Assembly (NCBI GenBank): GCA_003283905.1
Contig: QBXA01000006.1
Location: forward strand, 1-64,000
Reading direction: 5' to 3'
DNA length: 64,000 bases
DNA from: Pelagibacteraceae bacterium AG-319-F18
GTDB taxonomy: Bacteria; Pseudomonadota; Alphaproteobacteria; Pelagibacterales; Pelagibacteraceae
The notes below the pieces were generated by a model. It saw only the letters and a list, made by a program, of their open reading frames with translations. It was not told the DNA's origin and did not search any database. A program made the translations under genes and the position numbers. The number at the start of each line of letters is the position of its first letter. Position 1 is the stretch's first letter. Positions 10,135-20,788 of the stretch are shown one piece after another.

Positions 10135-10980
10135 TTAAATTTGAGATCTTTTAAAACAATCAATAGTATTTTTTAATAAACACGCGATTGTCATCGGCCC
10201 TACACCGCCTGGAACAGGAGTTAAAGCTTTTGCATTTTTTGAAACCTCGTCAAATGCAACATCACCAACAATACCTTTATCAGTTTTATTAATACCAACA
10301 TCAATTACTATTGCATCTTTTTTAACCCAATCTCCTTTAACAAGTTCAGGTATTCCAACTGCTGCAACTATAATATCTGCTTCTAAACATTCAGCTTTTA
10401 AATCTTTTGTTCTGGAATGTGTAATTGTAACTGTACAATTTTCTTTCAAAAGAAGTTGAGTCATTGGCTTACCATTCAAATTAGATCGTCCAACCATAAC
10501 AGCTTTTTTACCACTTAGGTTTGGTTCAATCTTTTTAATTAAAAGATAGCAACCTAACGGAGTACAAGGAACTGAACTTTCATAACCAGATGATAAATTT
10601 CCAACATTCATTGGATGAAAACCATCTACATCTTTTGAAGGTGTGATAGTTTCTATCACTTTTTGTTTATCAATATGTTTTGGTAGTGGTAGTTGAACTA
10701 AAATACCTGAAACCGTTTCATCTTTATTTAATTCCTCAATTTTTTCTAAAACAGTTTTTTCTTCTACTGTATCAGGATATTTAATTACCTCAGATTTTAG
10801 GCCTACTTCGTTTGCTGATTTTTCTTTGTTACGAACATAAATTTGGCTTGGAGCCATATCTCCAATTAAAATTACTGTTAGCCCAGGAACTTTATTATAT
10901 TTAGTTTTTAACTCAGCTACTTCTTGCTTTAGTTCTTCTCTAAGTTCTGCAGCTGCTTTTTTTCCATCTATTAAAATCAT
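10135..10980 (-). CDS. folD: Bifunctional methylenetetrahydrofolate dehydrogenase/cyclohydrolase
   Basis: 'SGILVQLPLPKHID', 'DVDGFHPMNVG', 'TPVPGGVGPMTIACLL'. Confidence 0.96.
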   Translation of the reverse strand: MILIDGKKAAAELREELKQEVAELKTKYNKVPGLTVILIGDMAPSQIYVRNKEKSANEVGLKSEVIKYPDTVEEKTVLEKIEELNKDETVSGILVQLPLPKHIDKQKVIETITPSKDVDGFHPMNVGNLSSGYESSVPCTPLGCYLLIKKIEPNLSGKKAVMVGRSNLNGKPMTQLLLKENCTVTITHSRTKDLKAECLEADIIVAAVGIPELVKGDWVKKDAIVIDVGINKTDKGIVGDVAFDEVSKNAKALTPVPGGVGPMTIACLLKNTIDCFKRSQI

Positions 10981-10987
10981 ATTTTTT

Positions 10988-11278
10988 TTAAAAAATCATT
11001 GGTGCAATGTACAGCTTCATACACATTTCAATAAACCAAATCAATAAAAGAAGAATTATGGGTGATATATCTAGAGAGCCTAAATTTGGTAAAAAACGTC
11101 TGATTTTGTTTAATATTGGATCAGTTAATCGATAACTTAACTCTAAGATTGAATAAACAAATCTATTTTGAGTATTTAAAATATTAAAAGCAATCAACCA
11201 GCTTATCAAAACATTTGCTATAACAACATAAGAGTAAAGTTTTAAAATTTGTAAAACTAAATAAAAGATTGCTATCAT
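10988..11278 (-). CDS. YggT family membrane protein
   Basis: 96 aa, 'YSYVVIANVLISWL', 'LSYRLTDPILNKIRRFLPNLG'. Confidence 0.85.
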   Translation of the reverse strand: MIAIFYLVLQILKLYSYVVIANVLISWLIAFNILNTQNRFVYSILELSYRLTDPILNKIRRFLPNLGSLDISPIILLLLIWFIEMCMKLYIAPMIF

Positions 11279-12360
11279 TTTTTTTCAACGTAAATCGACT
11301 GACTCGGGAAAGCAAAAGAGGCACCATTTTTTTCTACAATCTGTTTTATCTCAATTGCAAGATTTTCTTTAACAGCTAACCAATCATTCCAACTATTTGT
11401 TTTGGTAAAACATCTAACATACATGTCAATCGAACTATCTGAAAATTTATCAACTCTTACAGCAACTCCAATTGAAGTATTATAATCTTCACTAGAATTA
11501 ATATGGTTCTCAATTTCATTTCTAATAGTTTTTAATTGTTCAACTGTAGTGTCATATTGAAGAGTTATGATCCAGCTAATTAACCAATTAGATGTTTCAC
11601 TTACATTTACAACTGGATTTTCTGCAAATTGAAAATTAGGAATAATTGCAAGAGATTTATCAAATTTTCTTATTGTAGTTGATCTAAAACCAATTTTTTC
11701 AACTATTCCTTCTATAATTCCATCAACGGAAATCCAGTCTCCAATCTTAAATCTTTTTTCAACTAAAACTAAAATTCCTGAAATCAAATTTTTAAATAAA
11801 TCTTGCGCACCTAGTGCAACTGCTACACCAAATAATCCTAGTCCAGCAATAATTGGACCAATTTTAATTCCCCATAATTCAAGTACTGCAGCAAGTCCTA
11901 AAATAAAAATTAAAATTTTTAACGATTTAATAATCCAACCAATAAGTTCTCTTGTTAATAATTTATCAAGTCCACTTAAAATATAAGAAATTGGCTCTAT
12001 TATCTGATGAATAACCCAAAAAATTAATATTGTAATTAATGTTCTGTTAATCGTATCAACAATTTCACGACCATCGCTTGAAAAAGTCATATAATAACTT
12101 GCAATAAAAAAGCCAAGAACAATCGGCAGAAATCTAGCTGGACCCTCTAAAGCATGAACAAATGTATCATCTAATTTGTTGGTAGTTCTTTTAGAAATTA
12201 TTTTTAACTTTTTGATAATAAGTTTACTTATCAAGCCTCTAAAAATTAAGAAAATAAAAAATATACCAATTCCAATTAATATTTGAAATATATCAACACC
12301 CAAGATTCCTTTTTTCCAAACAGACAAAAATATATCAGAAAAATTATTTATTATTTCCAT
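11275..12360 (-). CDS. Mechanosensitive ion channel family protein (MscS-like)
   Basis: 'GLGLFGVAVALGAQDLFKNLISGILVLVEKRFKIGDWISVDGIIEGIVEKIGFRSTTIR'. Confidence 0.93.
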   Translation of the reverse strand: MEIINNFSDIFLSVWKKGILGVDIFQILIGIGIFFIFLIFRGLISKLIIKKLKIISKRTTNKLDDTFVHALEGPARFLPIVLGFFIASYYMTFSSDGREIVDTINRTLITILIFWVIHQIIEPISYILSGLDKLLTRELIGWIIKSLKILIFILGLAAVLELWGIKIGPIIAGLGLFGVAVALGAQDLFKNLISGILVLVEKRFKIGDWISVDGIIEGIVEKIGFRSTTIRKFDKSLAIIPNFQFAENPVVNVSETSNWLISWIITLQYDTTVEQLKTIRNEIENHINSSEDYNTSIGVAVRVDKFSDSSIDMYVRCFTKTNSWNDWLAVKENLAIEIKQIVEKNGASFAFPSQSIYVEKK

Positions 12361-12362
12361 AG

Positions 12363-13061
12363 CTAAATTTTATATAACAAAAACTCCTCTTCTCCAGGAT
12401 TAAAAAGGAATATCTTCTTCCACTTAATTTCATTCAATATTGACGAGGTTTTTTCACCAATACACATTAAATTTGTGTTCATCCAAAGACTTTCTGATTG
12501 GTATATCTTAATAAAATTTAACATACTTAAGGCACTATTTTGAGAGTAAACATAAACCATATCAGGCATTTTAAGCTTTAATTCATTTACAAATTCATCA
12601 TCAAAGTTTTTGTTATGAATAGTCCGATAATTAATAACTCTTTTGATTCTATACCCTTCTTTCAATAATTGCTGATCAAGATCAACGGAAACTGTTTCAC
12701 CACTTATATAAATTAAAGTTCCATCTTTCAGATTAAAATTTTGCAAAACTAGCTCTTTTAAATTTCCAACATTACCCTCAGCTGCAATTACATTATGAAA
12801 ACCAACACTTCTAGCTTTTTTTTCGGTAGCACTTCCCACACAGAAACATAAAAGATTTTTATCAATATTTTTTAGATCTAGAAATTTTACAGCATTTGCA
12901 CTTGTAAAAATTATTCCTTTAAAATCTGAAAAATTAATCTGTTCATGATCTATTTTATCTATTCTTAGTAATGGAAGATGAGATACTTGATGTCCTAAAG
13001 ATTTAAATTTTAAAATCATCTCAGAACAATCTTCTAATGGTCTAGTTAGTAAAATATGCAT
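12363..13061 (-). CDS. hemD: Uroporphyrinogen-III synthase
   Basis: 'ILLTRPLEDC', 'GIIFTSANAVKFL', adjacent to hemC. Confidence 0.85.
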   Translation of the reverse strand: MHILLTRPLEDCSEMILKFKSLGHQVSHLPLLRIDKIDHEQINFSDFKGIIFTSANAVKFLDLKNIDKNLLCFCVGSATEKKARSVGFHNVIAAEGNVGNLKELVLQNFNLKDGTLIYISGETVSVDLDQQLLKEGYRIKRVINYRTIHNKNFDDEFVNELKLKMPDMVYVYSQNSALSMLNFIKIYQSESLWMNTNLMCIGEKTSSILNEIKWKKIFLFNPGEEEFLLYKI

Positions 13062-13062
13062 A

Positions 13063-13977
13063 TTATCTTTTATAAGAATTATTTGATTTAGCTTTTAATA
13101 TCTGTCCAACCTCTTTGCCGAGTGTTATTGCATTTTCAATTTTTGAAGATTTTTTTTCATAAAATCTATCACTACCATCTAAAGAAAAAAGCTCAGCTTC
13201 TAAAATAATTTCATCACCTTCAATGATGGCATGGGCTCCTACAGCTGTTTCACAGTCACCTTCTAAAACTTTAAGAACATTTCTTTCAGCATAAGCTCTT
13301 CTGGATGTTTCTTGGTCATTAATTTTATCTAAAATTGAAATAACTTCATCATCATTTCGACATTGAAGAGAAATAATTCCTTGTCCAGCACTTGGTATTA
13401 TTTCTTGAGTTGAAAATACTTCTGTAATTTTATCTTCTATTGATAAAGATTTAATTCCCGCATAAGATAATATTATTGCATCATACAAACCATTATTAAG
13501 TTTTTGAATTCTTGTATCAACATTTCCTCTAATAAGCTTGCAATTAAGATCAGATCTAATTTTTTTTAATTGAAATTCTCTTCGATAAGATGATGTTCCA
13601 ATTATTGCTTCAGCTTTTAATTCTTTGAGTTTTTTTTTATCTTTAGTTATTAATATTTCTCTTGGATCATTTCTTTCTAAAAATGTATCTGTTCTTAAAC
13701 CACCAGTTTCTATAGCTGGCATGTCCTTTAATGCATGAACTGCTATATCAATTCTATTTTCTAAAAGTTCATTTTCTATATTAGACGAAAATAAACCTTT
13801 TCCACCTAGTTCTGATAATCTTACATCTTGAACCTGGTCTCCCTTTGTTGTTATTTCTTTAATTACTACATCTTCATCATTTAGATTTGTATTTTGAACA
13901 ATTTTATCTTTAGCATTTTGAGCATATATTAATGCTAGTTTGCTCCCTCTTGATCCAATGATAATTTTCTTCTTCAT
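13063..13977 (-). CDS. hemC: Hydroxymethylbilane synthase
   Basis: 'IIGSRGSKLALIYAQ', 'HALKDMPAIE', 'VLEGDCETAVGAHA'. Confidence 0.95.
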   Translation of the reverse strand: MKKKIIIGSRGSKLALIYAQNAKDKIVQNTNLNDEDVVIKEITTKGDQVQDVRLSELGGKGLFSSNIENELLENRIDIAVHALKDMPAIETGGLRTDTFLERNDPREILITKDKKKLKELKAEAIIGTSSYRREFQLKKIRSDLNCKLIRGNVDTRIQKLNNGLYDAIILSYAGIKSLSIEDKITEVFSTQEIIPSAGQGIISLQCRNDDEVISILDKINDQETSRRAYAERNVLKVLEGDCETAVGAHAIIEGDEIILEAELFSLDGSDRFYEKKSSKIENAITLGKEVGQILKAKSNNSYKR

Positions 13978-14033
13978 AAATAAATATATTTCTTACTTGT
14001 ATTAAGATTGTACAATTAATAAAAACTATTTGA

Positions 14034-15110
14034 ATGAGTAAAAAACCCTTAATTCTTGGAATTGAATCTAGCTGTGATGAAACAGCAGCATCAATAATTA
14101 CTGAAAATGAACAAGGAATACCAGTAGTTTTATCCAATATTGTTTCAAGCCAAGTTGATGTTCATAAGGAGTTTGGTGGTGTTGTTCCTGAATTGGCTGC
14201 AAGATCTCATATGGAAAAAATTGATTGGATTGTTCAAAAAGCAATTGATGATAGTGGAAAAAAAATAGAAGAGATAGATGCAGTTGCATCAACAGCTGGT
14301 CCAGGTCTAATAGTATGTTTATCTGTTGGTTTAAGTTTTGGAAAGGCTTTTGCTTCTGCGTTAGAAAAACCATTTATTGCTGTTAATCACTTAGAAGGTC
14401 ATGCTTTAAGCCCAAAACTAAATTCAGAACTAAATTACCCGTATTTACTTTTATTAATTTCAGGTGGGCATTCACAATATTTAAATGTTCAGGGTTTAGG
14501 GAAGTATCAAAGACTTGGAACAACAATCGATGACGCCTTGGGTGAAGCATTTGATAAAACTGCAAAACTTTTAGGAGTAGAATTTCCTGGTGGACCTCAA
14601 ATAGAAATTTTGGCAAAAAAAGGTGACCCTAATAAATACGATTTACCAAAACCAATTTTTAATAAAGGAGGATGTAACTTATCTTTTGCAGGTCTTAAAA
14701 CAGCAATTTTAAGAATAACAAAAGATATTAAAACTGATCAGGAAAGATTTGATCTTGCTGCATCTTTTCAAAAAACAGTTGAGCAAATATTATATAAAAA
14801 AACTAAAATTGCATTTTCTGAATTTGAAAAACAAAATGATTTAAAAGAAAAAGTATTTGTTGTTGCTGGAGGAGTAGCAGCTAATAGAAGAATTAGATCT
14901 ATGTTGACAAATCTATGTAATGAGGAAAGTTACCAAAACTTATTTCCACCAATTGAATTTTGTGGAGATAATGCGGCTATGATTGCAATGGTAGGTTTAG
15001 AAAAATTTAAATTAAAAAAATTTGATAAATTAGATCATCCAGCAAAACCAAGATGGCCTTTAGATACAAAAGAAGTTTTTTTAAAAGGATCTGGAGTTAA
15101 GTTAAGTTAA
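14034..15110 (+). CDS. tsaD: tRNA N6-adenosine threonylcarbamoyltransferase
   Basis: 'ILGIESSCDETAASI', 'VNHLEGHALSPKL', 'LLISGGHSQYL'. Confidence 0.96.
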   Translation: MSKKPLILGIESSCDETAASIITENEQGIPVVLSNIVSSQVDVHKEFGGVVPELAARSHMEKIDWIVQKAIDDSGKKIEEIDAVASTAGPGLIVCLSVGLSFGKAFASALEKPFIAVNHLEGHALSPKLNSELNYPYLLLLISGGHSQYLNVQGLGKYQRLGTTIDDALGEAFDKTAKLLGVEFPGGPQIEILAKKGDPNKYDLPKPIFNKGGCNLSFAGLKTAILRITKDIKTDQERFDLAASFQKTVEQILYKKTKIAFSEFEKQNDLKEKVFVVAGGVAANRRIRSMLTNLCNEESYQNLFPPIEFCGDNAAMIAMVGLEKFKLKKFDKLDHPAKPRWPLDTKEVFLKGSGVKLS

Positions 15111-16447
15111 AAAGGAGCCATTCTTCTAATTGATCTAGCTAAATAGTATATAGATTGATATCTTCCAAGTTTTGATCTTATGTAGGACTCTGATTTAATT
15201 TTTAAAAAATCTATCCAAAAATTTGCGGAATTAAACTTATAGTAATCAAAATACCTCTTCAATTCCTCATTTGAATATGCATGACCATTATCTCCATACT
15301 TTGCAACATAAGGTGTAAAATTTGGATAGAGACTAGGAACATTAATCAATGTTGTTTTCATAAAGTTTCCAATTAACAAGTCATCAAATATATTATTCTG
15401 AATTGAACAAACTAGAGAATTTCTGGGTACTTCAAATTTAATACCTTCCTTTCTATTAGATAATTTAATATCAAACTCTTTTCCACCAACATTAAAGTTA
15501 ATAAATCCAAATTTTTTTTTTAAATGTTCAAACTTTAAAAAATAATTTTTTAAAATAATTTCGTCATTCTTTTCTAATTCATCAGACCAAAGATCACCAT
15601 AATAACCTGGGGACTTAACCTCATCTATATTTTCTTCAGGATTTATTGCTTTATAATTACTATTAAAAGAATTCCATTTTATAAATGCTGGTAGCATTTC
15701 ACCATATTTATTATTAAATTTTTCATAGTGTAATTTAAGTGGTGTTATAAATTTATTCATTTTTAAAGAATCTTCTCGAACATATCTATGCATTGATGAG
15801 AAAGGTAAAATATAATTGCAGCCCCATTTTTTTAAATTGTAAGAGTAAGTTTCTCCACATGGTTTTTTTTGTGCTGCCAGGGGTTGAATAAAATGGTTAT
15901 TATGATTGTAAAAATTAATCATATCTGCATCACCCCAACTAATTAATCTTAATAAAAATTTATTTTTATAATTTTTGATTATTTTTTTTATCTCTTTTGA
16001 CCAACCTAGTGCCTGACCATCATTTAGATTTAATATTATATCTTTTTTTAAAATTTCAACTATCAAACAAGAGTCTTGATTCCAATCTGAAAAACTTTTG
16101 ATACGAATATTTTTTGATATAGAAAACCACTGATTACTCTTCAACTCTATGCAGTTATACTTTTTTGATAAATCATTAAATATTCTTTTATTAAAATGAT
16201 CAGCTAATAAAATTGTTTTTCCTTCAAATAATGAAAACGAATCTGAGTCAATGTGATCTGGATGACCATGAGAAAGCCAAACAAATTTCGTTTTTTTGAT
16301 GTTATCTAATTGTTCTTTAGGTATTTTATATTTATGACCCCAACTACCAAAGTATGGATTTCCGTAAACCCATGGATCAGTTGTTAACAAAGGTTCGTCA
16401 TCATACAATGTTAATGTGGCATTTCCTATTGTCTCAAATCCTATCAT
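15107..16447 (-). CDS. MBL-fold metallo-hydrolase (UlaG/CMP-Neu5Ac hydroxylase-like)
   Basis: 'FVWLSHGHPDHIDSDSF' metal-binding motif, 'ILPFSSMHRYVREDS'. Confidence 0.75.
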   Translation of the reverse strand: MIGFETIGNATLTLYDDEPLLTTDPWVYGNPYFGSWGHKYKIPKEQLDNIKKTKFVWLSHGHPDHIDSDSFSLFEGKTILLADHFNKRIFNDLSKKYNCIELKSNQWFSISKNIRIKSFSDWNQDSCLIVEILKKDIILNLNDGQALGWSKEIKKIIKNYKNKFLLRLISWGDADMINFYNHNNHFIQPLAAQKKPCGETYSYNLKKWGCNYILPFSSMHRYVREDSLKMNKFITPLKLHYEKFNNKYGEMLPAFIKWNSFNSNYKAINPEENIDEVKSPGYYGDLWSDELEKNDEIILKNYFLKFEHLKKKFGFINFNVGGKEFDIKLSNRKEGIKFEVPRNSLVCSIQNNIFDDLLIGNFMKTTLINVPSLYPNFTPYVAKYGDNGHAYSNEELKRYFDYYKFNSANFWIDFLKIKSESYIRSKLGRYQSIYYLARSIRRMAPF

Positions 16448-16619
16448 AAAATTTAATTATTATTCTTTACAATTAAATTTTATCATTATTAAACTAAAAT
16501 TATATGTAAAAAAAATGAAGTACTGGTTACTTAAACCAAAGCTTGTGATACATCAATAAGACTCCACTAACTCCCTCTAACCTTTATCTTATCTTTACAA
16601 TTAAAAATGTTAATTAAAA

Positions 16620-17381
16620 CTAATTATTATTTGTTTTGTCATCTTCACTAGTATCTGTTTTGTCGTCTTCATTATCTTTATAAAACTTTCTTATCAGTTC
16701 CTCTTCTCTTTTTGTTTGTTCTTCATCAAATTTTATTTCCCATTCTTTTATTTTTTCTTGTTCTTCTTTAATTCTTTTTTCTTCTTCAATTTTAGCTTCT
16801 AATTCTTTTTGTTTTTTTTCTTCTATTAATTTAAGCTCCTCTTCTCTTAATTTCCGCTCTTTTTCTTCTGCTTTTTGTTGTTGTTCAATTGCTCTCTTTT
16901 CTTTTTCTTCTGCTTTTTGTTGTTTTTCTTTTAATCTCAATTCTTGTTCTTTTTCTTTATATTCTTCTTGCTCAGCTAATATTTGAGCATCTCTTTCTTT
17001 TATTCTTTGTGTTTCTAAATCTTTCAACTTCTGAGCAGTTTCTTTTAATTTTTGCTGCTCATATTTTAACTTGTGGTTTTTTTCTCTTAATTTTTGTTCC
17101 TCTTCTTTCTGCCTTTGAACTTCCAAATTCTTTAATCTTTGTTGTTCATCTTTTATTTTTTGCTGTTCAATTTTTTTTTTTTGCTTTTCATCTTTTAGTA
17201 ATTGTTTTTCTTTTTCAATTTTCTCTTTTTTAATTTTCTTAGCTATTTCTTCATCTTTCTTTTTTTTAAAATCTTGAAAAGTTTTATTTAAAGATTGCTT
17301 TGTCTTATTTAATGATTTTGATGCAATTTTTCCTAGTTTATCTAAACCTAATTGCTTAAGTAATTTTTTTCTTGTTTCCAC
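16620..17381 (-). CDS. K/E/Q-rich long coiled-coil protein, function unknown
   Basis: Continuous 253-aa ORF with GTG start, strongly biased composition, GGAG about 4 nt upstream. Confidence 0.65.
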   Translation of the reverse strand: METRKKLLKQLGLDKLGKIASKSLNKTKQSLNKTFQDFKKKKDEEIAKKIKKEKIEKEKQLLKDEKQKKKIEQQKIKDEQQRLKNLEVQRQKEEEQKLREKNHKLKYEQQKLKETAQKLKDLETQRIKERDAQILAEQEEYKEKEQELRLKEKQQKAEEKEKRAIEQQQKAEEKERKLREEELKLIEEKKQKELEAKIEEEKRIKEEQEKIKEWEIKFDEEQTKREEELIRKFYKDNEDDKTDTSEDDKTNNN

Positions 17382-17558
17382 ACATCTCCAGTAAAGATTA
17401 GTTTATCACGCATTTTCATTCCTAAAAGTTTGTTTATGTTTGTTTTGGTTCCAATAACCATTGACTTAACTAGATAAATTTAAAATATAAATAAAAAAAC
17501 AATTTATGCGTGTATAAGAATATTACTTTTTTATAAAAAAAAGTTTATCCTATAGAAT

Positions 17559-17978
17559 ATGACAAAATCCTACTTTCTACTTAAATCTGAACCTAATGTT
17601 TGGTCTATTGATCAACAAAAAAAAGCTGGTTTTAAAGGAGCAGCGTGGGATGGAGTTAAAAATTATCAAGCAGCTAAAAATCTAAAGAGTATGAAAAAAG
17701 GCGATCTTTGTTTTTTTTATCATTCAAATATTGGAAAAGAAATTGTTGGTATTGTTGAGGTTATAAAAGAATCTTATTTAGATAAAACAGATAAAAGTGG
17801 TCGCTTCGTTGCCGTTACAGTTAAATTTAAAAACTATTTACCAAAACCAATAACGCTTGAAAACATCAAAAATAATAAGAAATTAAGCCATTTAGCTCTA
17901 ATAAAGCAAAGTAGGCTGTCTGTCATGCCGATTGACTCTAGAAGCTGGAAAATTATAAATAATATGAGTAAAATTTAA
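17559..17978 (+). CDS. EVE domain-containing protein
   Basis: 'YFLLKSEPNVWSIDQQ', 'WDGVKNYQAAKNLKSMKKGDLCFFYHSN'. Confidence 0.92.
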   Translation: MTKSYFLLKSEPNVWSIDQQKKAGFKGAAWDGVKNYQAAKNLKSMKKGDLCFFYHSNIGKEIVGIVEVIKESYLDKTDKSGRFVAVTVKFKNYLPKPITLENIKNNKKLSHLALIKQSRLSVMPIDSRSWKIINNMSKI

Positions 17979-17993
17979 AAATAAAATTATCTC

Positions 17994-20045
17994 ATGCCTA
18001 TAAAAAAAAAGAAAAAAACTAAAGTTAAAAAAAAGACTAAGGTAAGAAAAAAAATTTCTAAAAAAGTTAAAAAGAGAACTAAAACAAAAAAAGAGAATGG
18101 AAATTCTGCTCCAGAAATTGTTATCAAAACAAAACCTGAATGGATAAAAAACAGCTCAGCTAATAAAAGCAAGTATCAACTAAAATATTCTCAATCTATA
18201 AAAAATAATGATGAGTTTTGGAGAAAAGAAGGAAAAAGAATTACTTGGATAAAACCATATAAAAAGATTAAAGACGTCAAATACAGCACTAAAGAAGTAA
18301 AGATTAAATGGTTTGAAGATGGAACTTTAAATGCTTCTACAAATTGTATTGATAGACATTTAAAAGATAAAAAAGATAAAACTGCAATAATATGGGTTGG
18401 GGATGATCCTAAAGATAGTCAAAAAATATCTTACAAACAACTTCATGAAAAAGTTTCAAAAGCAGCTAATGGCTTAAAAAAACTAGGAATTAAAAAAGGA
18501 GACAGAGTTACTATTTATTTAACAATGATCCCCGAACTTGCAATCTTAATGCTTGCATGTGTTCGTATCGGTGCAGTTCATTCAATTATTTTTGGTGGAT
18601 TTTCAGCAGACTCTATTTCTGGAAGAGTGAATGATTGTGAGTCTGAATACATAATTACAGCAGACGAAGGTGTCAGAGGAGGAAAAACAATCCCTTTAAA
18701 ATACACAACTGATGAAGCATTAGAGAGTTGTCCTAATGTTAAAAAATGCATTGTTGTTAAACGAACAGGAAATTATATTAATTGGGATAAAAAAAGAGAT
18801 GTTTGGTATCATGATTTAATTAAAAATGTTTCAAAACATTGTGAACCTGAAGAAATGAATGCTGAAGATCCTTTGTTTATATTATACACCTCGGGCTCAA
18901 CAGGTAAGCCTAAGGGAGTTTTGCATACAACAGGTGGTTACATGGTGTATGCTTCAATGACTCATCAATACATTTTTAATTATAAACCAAAAGATATTTA
19001 CTGGTGTACAGCTGATATTGGATGGGTCACAGGACATAGCTATATAATTTATGGGCCTTTAGCAAATGGTGCAACAACCATAATGTTCGAAGGTATTCCA
19101 AACTATCCAAACACCTCAAGATGGTGGCAAATTATCGATAAGTATAAAGTAAATACCTTTTATACTGCTCCGACAGCGATTAGAGCTTTAATGCGTGAAG
19201 GAGACAAACCTGTTAAAAAAACTTCTAGAAAATCATTAAAATTATTAGGAACCGTTGGTGAGCCAATCAATCCAGAGGCTTGGATGTGGTATTATAAAAC
19301 TGTTGGAAATTCTAAATGCCCAATTGTTGATACATGGTGGCAAACCGAGACAGGTGGAATAATGATTGCCCCTCAAACTGGTGCGATTGATTTAAAGCCT
19401 GGCTCAGCTACTAAACCATTTTATGGTATAAAGCCTATACTTGTTGATAAAAAAGGTTTGGAAATAAAAGGTCCAGGGGAAGGTAGACTTTGCATTGCTC
19501 AATCGTGGCCTGGACAAATGAGAACTGTTTACGGAGATCATCAAAGATTTATTGAGACATATTTTTCACAGTTTGATGGAAAATATTTTACAGGGGATGG
19601 ATGCAGAAGAGATAAAGATGGCTACTATTGGATTACAGGTCGTGTAGATGATATAATTATTGTATCTGGACATAACCTTGGTACTGCTGAAATAGAAAGT
19701 GCATTTGTTGCTCATCCAAAAGTTGCTGAAGCAGCTGTTGTTGGATATCCACATGATATAAAAGGTAATGGGCTTTACTGCTATGTAACTTTGAATGTGG
19801 GTGAAAGAGAAACAGGTGATCTTGAGAGAGATTTAAAACTTTGGGTTAGAAAACAAATTGGACCCTTAGCTACACCAGACTTAATTCATTTTACACCAAG
19901 CCTTCCAAAGACTAGATCAGGAAAAATTATGAGAAGAATTTTAAGAAAAATTGCAGCTAATGAACATGATCAATTAGGTGACACAACTACTTTAGCTGAT
20001 CCAAGCGTTGTTAATAGTTTGGTTGATAATAGAAAAAATATTTAA
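17994..20045 (+). CDS. acs: Acetyl-CoA synthetase with an additional lysine-rich N-terminal segment
   Basis: '[28 protein letters not shown]', '[31 protein letters not shown]', '[18 protein letters not shown]'. Confidence 0.94.
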   Translation: MPIKKKKKTKVKKKTKVRKKISKKVKKRTKTKKENGNSAPEIVIKTKPEWIKNSSANKSKYQLKYSQSIKNNDEFWRKEGKRITWIKPYKKIKDVKYSTKEVKIKWFEDGTLNASTNCIDRHLKDKKDKTAIIWVGDDPKDSQKISYKQLHEKVSKAANGLKKLGIKKGDRVTIYLTMIPELAILMLACVRIGAVHSIIFGGFSADSISGRVNDCESEYIITADEGVRGGKTIPLKYTTDEALESCPNVKKCIVVKRTGNYINWDKKRDVWYHDLIKNVSKHCEPEEMNAEDPLFILYTSGSTGKPKGVLHTTGGYMVYASMTHQYIFNYKPKDIYWCTADIGWVTGHSYIIYGPLANGATTIMFEGIPNYPNTSRWWQIIDKYKVNTFYTAPTAIRALMREGDKPVKKTSRKSLKLLGTVGEPINPEAWMWYYKTVGNSKCPIVDTWWQTETGGIMIAPQTGAIDLKPGSATKPFYGIKPILVDKKGLEIKGPGEGRLCIAQSWPGQMRTVYGDHQRFIETYFSQFDGKYFTGDGCRRDKDGYYWITGRVDDIIIVSGHNLGTAEIESAFVAHPKVAEAAVVGYPHDIKGNGLYCYVTLNVGERETGDLERDLKLWVRKQIGPLATPDLIHFTPSLPKTRSGKIMRRILRKIAANEHDQLGDTTTLADPSVVNSLVDNRKNI

Positions 20046-20665
20046 AATTCGATTAAATCCTTAAATTCCCTTTTTATAATATCCCATTTTAAAATCATAG
20101 AATTTAACACAATTTTTCGATCTAAATTTTTAAGCTCTTCAGCTATCGGAGCCCACTTATACAACGATAATGCACTTGGATTAAATGGAAGATCTTTATA
20201 ATAAACTTCCCAATCCAAACTCTGAAATCTTTCATTAAAACTTTTTTTTGCTTCATCAATTATATCAAGTGGCATCTTATTATAAATTTCATCATCTAAA
20301 ATTTTTAAAAAAATTTCTCTAGCCTGATCATTATTTTGATAATTTGAACTAACTTTTAAATATGAAAAAGTAAAAAAAGTTAAATCTTGCAATGCCACAG
20401 AATAAATATTCCATTTTGCAAGATTAACTGATGACATAAAAACATCGTTATCAAAATGAAGAACATATTTTGTTCCCATTCTTGTTTTTAAATAACTATA
20501 TAATGTAACCTGCGTTACCCAGGCTGACTTTGTTTGAATGAAGCGCTCTAAATCATCTAAATTTTTAATTTTTTTTTTAGGGATAAAAGCTTTAAACAAT
20601 GCGAATAAATAAACTTTAAAATCGTTAAACTTTATATCTCTCCAAGAAAGTTTATATTTTTGCAT
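20042..20665 (-). CDS. Conserved hypothetical protein
   Basis: 207-aa ORF, '[25 protein letters not shown]'; overlaps the acs stop by 4 nt. Confidence 0.65.
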   Translation of the reverse strand: MQKYKLSWRDIKFNDFKVYLFALFKAFIPKKKIKNLDDLERFIQTKSAWVTQVTLYSYLKTRMGTKYVLHFDNDVFMSSVNLAKWNIYSVALQDLTFFTFSYLKVSSNYQNNDQAREIFLKILDDEIYNKMPLDIIDEAKKSFNERFQSLDWEVYYKDLPFNPSALSLYKWAPIAEELKNLDRKIVLNSMILKWDIIKREFKDLIEF

Positions 20666-20788
20666 AAAATTCTATGTATGTGACCATTATACCTGAAAAA
20701 ATACCTAATATGATCAATTTTTATTCTTTTCAAAACCTTCATAATGGTTATGTTTTCCTCAGTTATAACTAAAATAAGAGAGGTATAA

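Noticed and set aside
14098-14616. Minus-strand ORFs (91 and 77 aa) opposite tsaD
   Set aside because: Low-complexity Q/H/L composition, fully antisense to a well-supported gene.
16515-16559. MKYWLLKPKLVIHQ*, reminiscent of an EVE-domain start (cf. YFLLKSEP at 17559)
   Set aside because: Only about six matching residues in a 14-codon ORF; no downstream EVE homology. Chance similarity is more likely than a pseudogene.
16889-17233. 114-aa hydrophobic plus-strand ORF (MLSFLFLLLFVVFLL...)
   Set aside because: Antisense shadow of the K/E/Q-rich coiled-coil gene: AAA/GAA codons read in reverse give F/L-rich frames. No independent evidence.
17987-18172. 61-aa minus-strand ORF opposite the acs N-terminus
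   Set aside because: Antisense of the lysine tract; F/L-rich artefact.
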